A stretch of DNA of 46,997 nt from an uncultured Oscillospiraceae bacterium (lineage in GTDB: Bacteria > Bacillota > Clostridia > Oscillospirales > Ruminococcaceae): NCBI GenBank assembly GCA_910589145.1, contig CAJUSD010000026.1, forward strand, positions 1-46,997, given 5' to 3'. The notes beneath the pieces were generated by a model. The model saw only the letters and a program-made list of their open reading frames with translations, was not told the DNA's origin and did no database searches. Positions 16,026 to 25,368 of this stretch are shown here, piece after piece (positions within the stretch are counted from its first letter, which is position 1; each line of letters opens with the position of its first letter). Made by a program: the position numbers and the translations under genes.

Positions 16026-16808
16026 ATGGAGCAAAATGCTTTGAAACCCCTTCCCGTAAAGCTTCTTTCTCAGTTTACAGAAATAAGCAGGGATGTTTTA
16101 AGCGATAACCTTATAGGGATTTATCTTCACGGATCAGCGGCTATGGGATGTTTTAATCCCCAAAAAAGTGATTTAGATCTGATTATCGTGGTAAATGGAA
16201 CTGTTCTGGACACGATAAAACTGGAATATATGGAAAAAATGGTAAAGCTGAATGAAGAAGCTCCTTTAAAGGGGTTTGAGTGGAGCATTGTTAAAAAAGA
16301 ATTCTGTAAACCATTTATATATCCAACTCCCTATGAACTGCATTTTTCCAATAGCCATTTAAAATGGTTCCAGGAAAATCCAACTGATTACATTCAGAAA
16401 ATGCGGGGAGCTGATAAGGACTTGGCTGCGCATTTTACGATTGTCAATCAATATGGAAAAGTTTTGTTTGGCGAAGAAATCAGCACGGTTTTTGATGTAG
16501 TCCCCAGAAAAAATTATATTGACAGCATTTGGCTTGATGTACAAAACGCCTGTGAAGATGGTATTTCCAATCCTGTCTATACTATCTTAAACCTATGCCG
16601 TGTACTGGCATTTTTGCAGGACAGCTTGATTTTATCCAAAAAAATGGGAGGACAGTGGGGTGTTCAGTCATTGCCGAAAGAATATCATCCCCTGATTCAA
16701 ATCGCTTTGGACAGTTACATAGGTGATGTAGAGGCTTCACTATTTTCAGAGGAAAGTGTACATCAATTTGCAGAGTACATGATATCACAAATTGTAAAAC
16801 TGAAGTAG
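16026..16808 (+). CDS. Aminoglycoside adenylyltransferase-like nucleotidyltransferase
   Basis: This 260-aa protein has the nucleotidyltransferase signature LHGSAAMGCFNPQKSDLDLI (GS at 36-37, Asp49 and Asp51 for metal binding), followed by an AadA-type helical C-terminal domain (VYTILNLCRVLAFLQDS). It resembles ANT(3'')/ANT(9)-type enzymes and their chromosomal relatives. Sequence alone does not show that it confers resistance, and many such genes have no known substrate. It lies with a Nudix gene where Bacillus carries cotE between ymcA and mutS. Confidence 0.8.
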   Translation: MEQNALKPLPVKLLSQFTEISRDVLSDNLIGIYLHGSAAMGCFNPQKSDLDLIIVVNGTVLDTIKLEYMEKMVKLNEEAPLKGFEWSIVKKEFCKPFIYPTPYELHFSNSHLKWFQENPTDYIQKMRGADKDLAAHFTIVNQYGKVLFGEEISTVFDVVPRKNYIDSIWLDVQNACEDGISNPVYTILNLCRVLAFLQDSLILSKKMGGQWGVQSLPKEYHPLIQIALDSYIGDVEASLFSEESVHQFAEYMISQIVKLK

Positions 16809-16836
16809 ATTGAAATAAGGAAAGGATAGAGGAAAG

Positions 16837-17313
16837 ATGGATATTTCCTTTCAAACAGAAGAAGGAAAGTTTAATTATCGGGTTTGTGCCATTATGCTGC
16901 ATGACGGAAAAATATTGGCTATGCATGATGAGCGTTCCCCTTACTACTATCTGCCTGGCGGACGGGTGGCAATGAACGAAACAGCGGAAAATGCAATTCT
17001 CAGGGAGTTGAAAGAGGAACTGGACATTACCGCTAAGATCAGCCGCCCGCTATGGCTGAATCAGGGATTTTTCACAGAGGATGTATGCCAGCTTCAATAT
17101 CATGAAATCTGCCTTTACTTTTTAATAGATTTCAGTGCAACTGACCTGCTGTCAAAGGGAGAGAACTTTACGCTCTATGAAGGAAAACATACCCATCGGT
17201 TTGAATGGCTGGAAATTGGACGGCTGCGGCAGGAATATTTTTACCCCAATTTCCTAAAAGAAAAGATTTTTGAGTTGCCCGAACATTTGACAATTAACAC
17301 AGAATTAGAATAG
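16837..17313 (+). CDS. Nudix hydrolase (158 aa)
   Basis: The full Nudix box is visible from Gly42 to Ile64 (GRVAMNE, then REL, EEL), matching Gx5Ex7REUxEExGU apart from Asp for the last Gly. It should hydrolyse a nucleoside diphosphate derivative using Mg2+; the substrate is not predictable. It starts 28 nt after the nucleotidyltransferase gene with a GGAAAGGA/GAGGAAAG site, so the two are probably cotranscribed. Confidence 0.88.
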   Translation: MDISFQTEEGKFNYRVCAIMLHDGKILAMHDERSPYYYLPGGRVAMNETAENAILRELKEELDITAKISRPLWLNQGFFTEDVCQLQYHEICLYFLIDFSATDLLSKGENFTLYEGKHTHRFEWLEIGRLRQEYFYPNFLKEKIFELPEHLTINTELE

Positions 17314-17436
17314 TATAGGTGTCCAAAGAGATTTTAACTATACCTGTGGTGATCTTATTTTTGATTTTATGCCAATATATCAGCTTTTTATTAAGTTTCC
17401 AATTCCTTAAAAGGTCCAAAATGAAGGAGGTTTACC

Positions 17437-20064
17437 GTGTCCATTCCATCTTCTGAAAATCTTTCCCCCATGATGCGGCAGTATTTTACTGTCAAGGAAC
17501 AGTATGCAGACTGCATTCTGTTTTTCCGGCTCGGCGACTTTTACGAAATGTTTTTCGACGACGCAAAACGTGTTTCTTCTGAACTGGAGCTGACCCTCAC
17601 AGGTCGGGACTGCGGTTTAAAGGAACGTGCTCCTATGTGCGGCGTTCCCTATCACAGTGCGGAGTCTTATATTTCCCGCCTGATTAAAAAAGGATATAAA
17701 GTTGCTATCTGTGAACAAATGGAGGAGCCTTCTGCAACAAAAGGAATGGTGCGCCGGGAGGTAATACGGGTCGTTACGCCTGGCACAGTTGTTGAAAGTG
17801 CTATGCTGGATGAAGGCAGCAACAACTTTATTGCCAGTATTTATGCGGCGGAAAATGGAATTGGCTTTGCTTTTTCAGATATCACCACTGGAGAGATTTA
17901 CCTTTGCGATCTGGCAGCCGAAGCGGAAGACAGATTAAAAAATGAACTGGGGAAAATCGCTCCATCAGAGGTTATTTTTAATGCGGACTTTACCAACTAT
18001 ACAGAACTTGGAGCCTTTTTAAAAGAACGTCTGCATTGCACTGCTGATTTGATAGAGGACAGCGCCTTTTCATACAATGCTGCCTGCCAGCTTCTCTGCC
18101 GCCATTTCAAGGCCGATTCGATAGGGGAAATGGGTTTGTCCGATCTGCTTTATGGCGTTCCGGCGGCAGCAGCGCTTTTGGGGTATGTGCAGAAAACCCA
18201 TGAAGCAGCTGCAAGTCGAATTGTGTCGCTCAATCGGTATTCCGACGCTCAATTTATGAATCTGGATTTAAATTCCCGCCGAAACCTGGAGCTGACGGAA
18301 ACTATGCGCAGCCGCGAAAGACACGGAAGCCTTTTATGGGTAATTGATAAAACCAAAACTGCTATGGGCAAACGGCTGCTTCGCAGTTATGTAGAACAGC
18401 CTCTGATTAATCCAACAGCCATTAATAAGCGGCTGAACGCAGTAACGGAACTTTTCGGAGAAACGATGGTGCGGGAAGATATTCGGGAATTGCTGGCAAA
18501 AATTCCAGATTTAGAACGGTTGATGACCCGTGTTATTTACGGGAATATAGGGCCAAGAGAATTAAAAGCCCTGGAGGGTGGGCTTAGGCTTCTTCCCCTT
18601 TTGAAAGAGAAAACTTCTGGATTGAAAAGTATTTATTTAAAAGAAACCCATCAGCAGATAGACACTTTAACAGATGTGGCGGATTGTATTTCCTGCGCCA
18701 TACGGGAGGATCCGCCTGCTTTATTGCGGGACGGCGGCGTCATACGCCAGGGATTCAGCCAGGAATTGGATGAACTGAGAGATATTCTTTCAAACGCTAA
18801 GAAGTATATTGCGGGAATTGAAACAGCAGAACGGGAAAAAACAGGTATCAAAAATCTGCGCATCAGCTATAATAAGGTATTTGGTTACTTTATTGAAGTG
18901 ACAAAATCCTATACTTCCCAGGTGCCGGAAACCTACATCCGCAAACAAACCCTGACCAACTGCGAACGGTACATAACCCCAGAACTAAAAACCATTGAGG
19001 AAAAAATTCTTGGGGCGGGGGAAAAAATTGCTGCTTTGGAGGTTCATTTGTACGAACAAGTTCGTTCTATGGTTGCCGGACAAGTAAACCGTATGCAAGA
19101 GACTTCTTCCGCCGTTTCAAGGTTAGACGTATATGCCGATCTTGCTCATGTGGCTGTGGAAAATAATTACTGCTGCCCAACGGTAGATTTTTCCGGGGAA
19201 ATCGACGTTAACGAGGGCCGCCATCCTGTTGTGGAAAAACTGCTGGAAGGAGGTTTTGTCTCTAATAATACATTTCTAAACAAAGATACAGATCGGGTTG
19301 CCGTTATTACCGGCCCTAATATGGCTGGAAAATCTACCTTTATGCGGCAGACTGCTTTGATTGTTCTGATGGCGCAGATGGGTTCCTATGTGCCAGCCAG
19401 CCGTGCCCATATTGGAACGGTAGACGGAATTTATACCAGAGTTGGAGCCGCAGATGACCTTGCTTCAGGGCAGTCTACCTTTATGGTGGAAATGAACGAA
19501 GTTTCCTATATCCTGAAAAATGCCACCTCCGATAGCCTTTTGATTTTGGACGAAATTGGAAGGGGGACATCTACCTTTGACGGAATGAGCATTGCAAGGG
19601 CGGTTGTTGAACATATTGCCGATAAGAAAAAACTGGGGTGCAAGGCGCTTTTCGCTACACACTACCACGAACTTACCGAACTGGAAAATCGGGTGGAAGG
19701 GATTAAAAATTATAATGTTGCCGTTATCAAAAAGGGCTACGATATTACCTTCTTGCGGCGCATCATTCCAGGAGGGGCAGATGACAGTTATGGTATTGAG
19801 GTTTCCAGGCTGGCGGGAATCCCAGAAAGTATCTTGAAACGCGCCCATACCATTTTGGACGACCTGGAACAGGGAAGGGCTGTTGAACTCCCTAAAAAAC
19901 CAAAACCGCAGGAAACAATTATGGATGGTCAGCTTACTTTAACTACCGCTGCCGACCATCCTGTAATTTCTCGTATCAGGGCGATTAATTTCGACCAAAT
20001 AACTCCCCTTCAAGCGTTAAACTTACTATATGAACTGAAATCTCTGGCAGATAATGGAAAATGA
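17437..20064 (+). CDS. mutS: DNA mismatch repair protein MutS
   Basis: This full-length 875-aa protein has the N-terminal mismatch-recognition segment with the Phe-x-Glu motif (RLGDFYEMFFDDA), connector and lever domains, and the ATPase with Walker A GPNMAGKSTFMRQ (residue 626 on). Walker B LLILDEIGRGTSTFDG and ATHYHEL follow. The start is GTG after GGAGG. It recognises mismatches and recruits MutL, whose gene follows after 82 nt. That gap contains a perfect 12-bp palindrome (TGTGATATCACA) but no terminator. Confidence 0.98.
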   Translation: MSIPSSENLSPMMRQYFTVKEQYADCILFFRLGDFYEMFFDDAKRVSSELELTLTGRDCGLKERAPMCGVPYHSAESYISRLIKKGYKVAICEQMEEPSATKGMVRREVIRVVTPGTVVESAMLDEGSNNFIASIYAAENGIGFAFSDITTGEIYLCDLAAEAEDRLKNELGKIAPSEVIFNADFTNYTELGAFLKERLHCTADLIEDSAFSYNAACQLLCRHFKADSIGEMGLSDLLYGVPAAAALLGYVQKTHEAAASRIVSLNRYSDAQFMNLDLNSRRNLELTETMRSRERHGSLLWVIDKTKTAMGKRLLRSYVEQPLINPTAINKRLNAVTELFGETMVREDIRELLAKIPDLERLMTRVIYGNIGPRELKALEGGLRLLPLLKEKTSGLKSIYLKETHQQIDTLTDVADCISCAIREDPPALLRDGGVIRQGFSQELDELRDILSNAKKYIAGIETAEREKTGIKNLRISYNKVFGYFIEVTKSYTSQVPETYIRKQTLTNCERYITPELKTIEEKILGAGEKIAALEVHLYEQVRSMVAGQVNRMQETSSAVSRLDVYADLAHVAVENNYCCPTVDFSGEIDVNEGRHPVVEKLLEGGFVSNNTFLNKDTDRVAVITGPNMAGKSTFMRQTALIVLMAQMGSYVPASRAHIGTVDGIYTRVGAADDLASGQSTFMVEMNEVSYILKNATSDSLLILDEIGRGTSTFDGMSIARAVVEHIADKKKLGCKALFATHYHELTELENRVEGIKNYNVAVIKKGYDITFLRRIIPGGADDSYGIEVSRLAGIPESILKRAHTILDDLEQGRAVELPKKPKPQETIMDGQLTLTTAADHPVISRIRAINFDQITPLQALNLLYELKSLADNGK

Positions 20065-20146
20065 TACTGTGATATCACATATGGCGGCGTTTAAAGCAAT
20101 AGATTGGAATCCAGGTTTTGACTACATATAGAAAGGAGGAAACGGT

Positions 20147-22120
20147 ATGCAGCAAAAGCCTTCGCCCATTCGGGTGCTGGATAAGGAGACAGCAGAATTG
20201 ATTGCGGCAGGGGAAGTTGTGGAACGTCCTGCTTCCATTGTAAAGGAATTACTGGAAAATTCAGTAGATTCTGGGGCAGATACAATTACCCTCGAAATTC
20301 GCAGCGGCGGCGTTACCTTTATTCGTGTGTCGGACAATGGGTGCGGTATCCATCGCGCTGATGTGCCAACTGCTTTTCTTCGCCATGCAACAAGTAAAAT
20401 TTCCCAAAAAGCAGATTTGCAGTCTATCCTTACATATGGATTTCGGGGTGAGGCACTGGCTGCGGTTGCGTCAGTTGCCAAAGTGGAGATTTTAACCAGG
20501 GCAGAGGACGAGCTTTCCGGTACACTTTACCGCATTGAGGGCGGTTCTCCCATCTGTTGTGAAGATGCAGGGTGTCCTCAAGGTACTTCTATTACTGTTC
20601 GGGATTTGTTTTATAATACCCCAGCCCGTATGAAATTTCTTAAACGCGATTCTGTTGAAACCTCCGCTGTCAGTGCTGTGATAGAAAGGGCTGCTATTTC
20701 AAATCCTAAAATCGCTATGAAATTCATTGTGAACGGGACTGTGCGGCTCCATACCCCTGGAGATGGAAAGCCTCTGTCTGCCATTCATATGGTGTTTGGA
20801 AAAGATTTTTCTGGATCATTGCTCCCGGTGGAGAACCGGAATGGGGGAGTTTTGGTAAACGGGTATATTATTCGCCCTGAAGCCGCCCGCTCCAATCGGT
20901 CAATGCAGTATTTTTTTGTCAACGGACGCTATATCCGCTCTAAAATATGTTCCGCCGCATTGGATGAAGGATATAAAGGGAGTGTTATGGCGGGCAGATT
21001 TGCGGCTTGTGTACTTAATGTGGAGATTGATCCGTCCCAAGTGGATGTAAATGTTCATCCAGCTAAAATTGAAGTCAAATTTTCCGATGAGAAGGCTGTA
21101 TATGATGCGGTTTATTTTGCAGTACGGTCGGTTTTTCATAAGAATGACCTCAGCCCTCAACTGCAAATGAAAGGCATGGATTTCCGCAAACAAGTCTCTT
21201 TTGACTATCACAGTTTTGCCCCCGCCAATTCAACTGGCTATGAGGCAAAAGAAAATCCACTTCGGATGAGCGCTCAGGAATACCACGTTACAGTACAGGG
21301 GAAAAGTTTGCCGGAACCATCTGCCGGAGCATCCCCGAATCTTCCGCCAAAACCAAAACAGCCATCTATCGTCCCTGCCTATTCAGCCAATAAGCCCTTT
21401 CTTTTACAGGATCGTCCCCCGGAATTTCTCCATCGGGATAAGGTCTCGCCCCTTTTAAAAAAAGATGAGGATAATCTGCCTAGTCCCTCTTCGCTTCCAG
21501 AGAAAGAGAAACTTCAGGAAAACGATCCTTTTCCTGAAAAAGGCCGCTTCAAGGATGCACGGATTGTAGGAGAGCTGTTTGAAACCTATCTGGTTTTGGA
21601 ACAGGGTGACAGGGTTCTTCTGGTGGATAAGCATGCAGCCCATGAACGTCTGCTCTATGAGCGTTTTAAGGCGGATATAGATCAAAGCAACCGACAAATT
21701 TTGCTGGAGCCAGTAACAGTAAACCTTTCCAGTGAGGAATTCGGCGTACTAGTTCAAAACCAAGATACTTTATATGGGACAGGATTTTCCATAGAGGAAT
21801 TCGGTTTTAATACCATTTTAGTACGGGAAGCTCCTATGTCGGCGGATGGTTTTGATTTAGCCGAACTGGTAGCTGATCTAGCGCAGCAGCTTCTTCGCAA
21901 CCGAAAGCAGCTCCTCCCGGAAAAGATAGACGATCTGCTGCACAATATCGCCTGCCGCTGTGCAATCAAAGCCCACAACCAGACCTCAAAGGAAGAATTT
22001 GAGGAAATCCTCCGTCTTTTGTCCAAACATGAGGATGTGAAATTTTGTCCTCACGGACGTCCTATCGCGATTGAACTGACAAAGAGGGAAATCGAAAAAC
22101 AGTTTGGAAGGATTGTTTAA
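20147..22120 (+). CDS. mutL: DNA mismatch repair endonuclease MutL
   Basis: This 657-aa protein has the GHKL ATPase motifs in order: ELLENSVDSGADTI, DNGCGI and GFRGEAL. The C-terminal dimerisation/endonuclease domain carries DKHAAHERLLYE from residue 494 and CPHGRPIAIE near the end. That active site means it nicks DNA itself, as in most bacteria without MutH. A low-conservation linker rich in Pro and Lys separates the halves (about residues 345-470). The downstream miaA starts two bases after its stop codon. Confidence 0.98.
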   Translation: MQQKPSPIRVLDKETAELIAAGEVVERPASIVKELLENSVDSGADTITLEIRSGGVTFIRVSDNGCGIHRADVPTAFLRHATSKISQKADLQSILTYGFRGEALAAVASVAKVEILTRAEDELSGTLYRIEGGSPICCEDAGCPQGTSITVRDLFYNTPARMKFLKRDSVETSAVSAVIERAAISNPKIAMKFIVNGTVRLHTPGDGKPLSAIHMVFGKDFSGSLLPVENRNGGVLVNGYIIRPEAARSNRSMQYFFVNGRYIRSKICSAALDEGYKGSVMAGRFAACVLNVEIDPSQVDVNVHPAKIEVKFSDEKAVYDAVYFAVRSVFHKNDLSPQLQMKGMDFRKQVSFDYHSFAPANSTGYEAKENPLRMSAQEYHVTVQGKSLPEPSAGASPNLPPKPKQPSIVPAYSANKPFLLQDRPPEFLHRDKVSPLLKKDEDNLPSPSSLPEKEKLQENDPFPEKGRFKDARIVGELFETYLVLEQGDRVLLVDKHAAHERLLYERFKADIDQSNRQILLEPVTVNLSSEEFGVLVQNQDTLYGTGFSIEEFGFNTILVREAPMSADGFDLAELVADLAQQLLRNRKQLLPEKIDDLLHNIACRCAIKAHNQTSKEEFEEILRLLSKHEDVKFCPHGRPIAIELTKREIEKQFGRIV

Positions 22121-22121
22121 C

Positions 22122-23093
22122 GTGTTTGAATATGGGAAAATCCCTATTGCTGCAGTTGTAGGTCCAACTGCCTCCGGGAAGACACGCCTTGCCGTTGATT
22201 TAGCCAGACTCTTTGACGGAGAGGTTGTTTCCGCAGATTCTATGCAGATTTATCGATATATGGATATCGGCACTGCTAAAGTTACCAGGGAAGAACAAAA
22301 GGGGATTCCCCATCATATGATTGATTTTCTTGACCCCGGCCAACCTTTCAGCGTGGCAGATTATGTGGAGATAGCCGGAAAATGTGTAGAGGATATCTAT
22401 AAAAGAGGAAAAATCCCCATTTTAGCTGGGGGAACAGGGCTTTATGTGGATTCTCTTTTGGATAATACTGTTTTTCAGCCCATACGTTCCGATCCGGAAC
22501 TTCGGCTTTCCCTCCAAAAGGAGATGGATCAAAAAGGCGGCGAGTACCTTTTAAACCAGCTTGCACAGATAGACCCTGAAATCGCTGCAAAGCTTCACCC
22601 CAATAATAAAGGCCGTATTATTAGGGCGTTGGAGGTTTTTCGCCTTACCGGAATTCCTATGAGTATTCATCAAAAAGAAGCTGTGTCCCATCCGTCGCCC
22701 TATGAAAGCTGCTATATTGGATTGGATTTTTCCCAGAGGCAAATATTATATGAAAGAATCAATCAAAGGGTGGAACAGATGCTTAAGAATGGCTTGGAAA
22801 GCGAAGTTCGTTTGCTGACACAGAAAGGGTTTGGGGCTACAGCAGTACAGGCTATTGGGTATAAAGAATTTTTGCCGTACTGGAAGGGAGAACGCTCCCT
22901 GGCGGAAACAACAGAGGAGATCAAACAGCAAACCCGCCGGTATGCCAAACGGCAGTTAACTTGGTTTCGGCGCAGGCAGGAAATCCATTGGCTCTATCCA
23001 GATTTGGAAACCTATCCAACCCTGTTGGAAAAAGCAGTTGCTTTTATCCAGGATAAGTTGAAAATAGAAATACGAAACAGCTTAAATATGTGA
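22122..23093 (+). CDS. miaA: tRNA dimethylallyltransferase (MiaA)
   Basis: The P-loop GPTASGKTRLAVDLA near the N-terminus, SADSMQIYRYMDIGTAK, AGGTGLYVDSLL and TRRYAKRQLTWFR are all standard MiaA motifs in a 323-aa protein. It adds a dimethylallyl group to A37 of UNN-decoding tRNAs, the substrate for MiaB. The frame also opens at a TTG inside mutL (22104). The GTG at 22122 is preferred, as GGAAGGA lies 9 nt upstream and it follows the mutL stop directly. Confidence 0.96.
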   Translation: MFEYGKIPIAAVVGPTASGKTRLAVDLARLFDGEVVSADSMQIYRYMDIGTAKVTREEQKGIPHHMIDFLDPGQPFSVADYVEIAGKCVEDIYKRGKIPILAGGTGLYVDSLLDNTVFQPIRSDPELRLSLQKEMDQKGGEYLLNQLAQIDPEIAAKLHPNNKGRIIRALEVFRLTGIPMSIHQKEAVSHPSPYESCYIGLDFSQRQILYERINQRVEQMLKNGLESEVRLLTQKGFGATAVQAIGYKEFLPYWKGERSLAETTEEIKQQTRRYAKRQLTWFRRRQEIHWLYPDLETYPTLLEKAVAFIQDKLKIEIRNSLNM

Positions 23094-23108
23094 AAAGGAG
23101 TAACAGAA

Positions 23109-23381
23109 ATGAAAAATATCAATTTACAGGACGTTTTTTTAAACCAGGTTCGGCGGGCAAAACTGCTTGTCACTGTATACTTAACCAATGGGTTCCAATT
23201 TAAAGGCATTATAAAGGGCTTTGATAACTATGTTGTTATTTTGGACTGTGATGGCAGGCAAAACCTGGTCTATAAGCATGCCATTTCTACTGTTATCCCA
23301 TCAAAGCCCATTAGTATCCTGGACCTTCCTTCTCCTAATGAGGAAGAAGGTTCTGAAATCAACACTGGGAATGAAGAATGA
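23109..23381 (+). CDS. hfq: RNA chaperone Hfq
   Basis: This 90-aa protein holds the Sm1 motif (LQDVFLNQVRRAKLLVTVYL, NGFQFKGIIKGFDNYVVIL) and the Sm2 motif YKHAISTVIP. It ends with a short acidic tail rich in Glu. Hexameric Hfq promotes pairing of small RNAs with mRNAs; its importance in Gram-positive bacteria varies. The order mutL-miaA-hfq is the same as in E. coli and Bacillus relatives. ATG 23109 has AAAGGAG. Confidence 0.97.
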   Translation: MKNINLQDVFLNQVRRAKLLVTVYLTNGFQFKGIIKGFDNYVVILDCDGRQNLVYKHAISTVIPSKPISILDLPSPNEEEGSEINTGNEE

Positions 23382-23417
23382 ACCGGAGTATAGGCCGTTG
23401 GAGGGAGGTGTTCCCCC

Positions 23418-24656
23418 ATGCGGATTAATTTTCTAGCAAAGTTCTGTTTTTTCTTTGTTATAACCTGCGTTTTGGCTATGGCTGGATATCAGATTTATCT
23501 AAAAGTTTCCGCTCCATATGAAACAACAGAAGCAAAGGAAGTCACTGTTAGGGACAGCTATTCTACTACTGCTTTGGTGCTGCGGGATGAAAAGGTTATT
23601 CCTATGGTCAACCGAGGAACGGTAAGCTATCTGTTTAATGATGTGGCGAAAGTAACAGAAGGGATGGCTGTAGCGGAAATTTATGAAAGCTATGAACAAG
23701 TTGCATTAAAACATCGTATTGCCCTTTTAGATGAAGAAATTAAAATGATATCAGAAGCAGACGATCCCGGCGTAACTGAAGTTGCTAATTTAGATTCTAT
23801 CAATCGTTTAGTGTTGGCTCAGATCAAAAAGCTGGGGGAAACCACAGTAAAGGGTGTTGTGGGGAGTGTCAGCGAGATCAAAAACGAGCTTACGAAACAG
23901 TTAAGTAAAAAACAGATCATCACAGGGCTGGAAGAAAGTTTTATTGTCCGGCAAACGGCTTTAGAGACGGAAAAGGCGGAGCTGGAAGGACAGTTTCGGC
24001 TTGCAAAACCCCAAATCATCACTGCTCCAGAATCGGGGTATTTTATCGGTTATTCTGATGGGTATGAAAGTTCTCTGACCACCGAGTACGCCCAGAATAT
24101 GACCTTAGATATATTTGATATGTTTATGGAGGGACAGAATCAGGACGTGGCAGATCCTGTCCAAACTGTAGGGAAGGTGATTTCTAATTATAACTGGTAC
24201 ATTGCTTATCCTGTCTCCAATGATAATCTTTCTGAATTTAGAAAGGGAGCTAGTTTTAATCTGAATTTTTTAAGTATAGGGGTAAACGATATACAGGCAA
24301 AGGTCTATGATATTATTACTGAAAAGGACGAAGATCGAAGTTTGATTATTTTTAAAAGTAATCTTATGTCTTCCGAGTTGGCTTCAGTGCGGTTCCCAGA
24401 AATCGAGATTGTATTTCGGTCTTATGACGGACTACAAGTACCTGCCTCAGCCCTTCACTATTCCAATGAGAAAGGATATACTGGAGTCTATGTTCAAGAG
24501 GCGAGCGTAATCCGGTTTAAAAAGGTAGAGCCGGTTTTCCAGAATGAACGTTTTGTAGTGTCGGAAATTAATCAGTTAGACTCTTCACGGCTTCAGCTTT
24601 TTGATAAAGTAATTATTTCCGGCAAGGATTTGTATGATGGAAAGCCTTTGGAGTGA
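23418..24656 (+). CDS. HlyD-like membrane fusion/adaptor protein
   Basis: This 412-aa protein has one N-terminal membrane helix (about residues 5-27), so most of it is extracellular. A coiled-coil middle (HRIALLDEEIKMISEA to LETEKAELEGQFRLAK) is flanked by beta-barrel-like segments such as ITAPESGYFIGYSDG. This matches the HlyD-family adaptor layout of Clostridia that often sits between hfq and sepF. No transporter gene is adjacent, so its partner is unknown. It starts 36 nt after hfq with GGAGG. Confidence 0.75.
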   Translation: MRINFLAKFCFFFVITCVLAMAGYQIYLKVSAPYETTEAKEVTVRDSYSTTALVLRDEKVIPMVNRGTVSYLFNDVAKVTEGMAVAEIYESYEQVALKHRIALLDEEIKMISEADDPGVTEVANLDSINRLVLAQIKKLGETTVKGVVGSVSEIKNELTKQLSKKQIITGLEESFIVRQTALETEKAELEGQFRLAKPQIITAPESGYFIGYSDGYESSLTTEYAQNMTLDIFDMFMEGQNQDVADPVQTVGKVISNYNWYIAYPVSNDNLSEFRKGASFNLNFLSIGVNDIQAKVYDIITEKDEDRSLIIFKSNLMSSELASVRFPEIEIVFRSYDGLQVPASALHYSNEKGYTGVYVQEASVIRFKKVEPVFQNERFVVSEINQLDSSRLQLFDKVIISGKDLYDGKPLE

Positions 24657-24736
24657 TAAGAACAATATAGTTATTATGAAAACACTTTAATATATCTCTA
24701 ATAGTAAAGAAAACGATAAAGAAATGTTTCGATATC

Positions 24737-24765
24737 TTGACATCTGGGAGAAAAATGAAGATAAT
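24737..24765 (+). promoter_or_regulatory. Strong sigma-A promoter of the sepF cluster
   Basis: The consensus TTGACA at 24737-24742 and GATAAT at 24760-24765 are 17 nt apart, in the 247-nt gap before sepF. It gives a leader of about 130 nt with no clear hairpin. Confidence 0.75.
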
Positions 24766-24903
24766 AGTAATTATGATTATGCCGTTATGCTCTAAACCTT
24801 TGTTTTTATTGGATTGCCAGATTGGCCAGCATATATCGAAAGTTCAAAACTTATAAGGTAAGGAAAAACAGGTTAGGGAAGCATTTACGGACAGGAGGCT
24901 TTT

Positions 24904-25368
24904 ATGGCAGGATTTATTGATAAATTTAAAGATTTGATGGGAATACCGCCGGAGGACGATGAAGATCAGGACGAACTGGATAGCGATCAGGATTATGAAA
25001 TGGACGATGAACCTCTGGACAATGACTTTTTTTCAGATTCTGGAAACAGCTCTTCCACAAAACACAATAAAGTTGTAAAAGTTCATGCAACCACACAGCT
25101 TCAAGTGGTTATTGTAAAACCGGAGAAGTTTGAAGATGCAAGTTCTATCGCTGACCGCCTGAATGACAAACATACGGTTGTCCTTAACCTGGAATCCTGC
25201 AGCAAGGATGTTTCCCGCCGTTTGATTGACTTTTTAAGCGGTGTTGCCTATGCGAATCGTGGGCAGATTAAAAAGGTCGCCAACAGTACCTTCATTATTA
25301 CTCCCTACCATGTGGATATTATGGGGGATCTGATGGACGAGCTGGAAAGCAGCGGTATTTATTTCTAA
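24904..25368 (+). CDS. sepF: Cell division protein SepF
   Basis: This 154-aa protein has an N-terminal amphipathic membrane-anchoring segment (AGFIDKFKDLMGI), an acidic linker rich in Asp and Glu, and the conserved SepF core (VVIVKPEKFEDASSIADRL, HTVVLNLESCSKDVSRRLID, FLSGVAYANRGQIKKV). It tethers FtsZ to the membrane and shapes the septum. ATG 24904 has AGGAGG. Its stop overlaps the ylmH start by one base. The ylmG gene that lies between them in Bacillus is absent. Confidence 0.96.
   Translation: MAGFIDKFKDLMGIPPEDDEDQDELDSDQDYEMDDEPLDNDFFSDSGNSSSTKHNKVVKVHATTQLQVVIVKPEKFEDASSIADRLNDKHTVVLNLESCSKDVSRRLIDFLSGVAYANRGQIKKVANSTFIITPYHVDIMGDLMDELESSGIYF

Noticed and set aside
20068..20079. TGTGATATCACA palindrome between mutS and mutL
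   Set aside because: A perfect 12-bp palindrome, but short, without promoter context, and easily a chance match to a CRP-like half-site pair.
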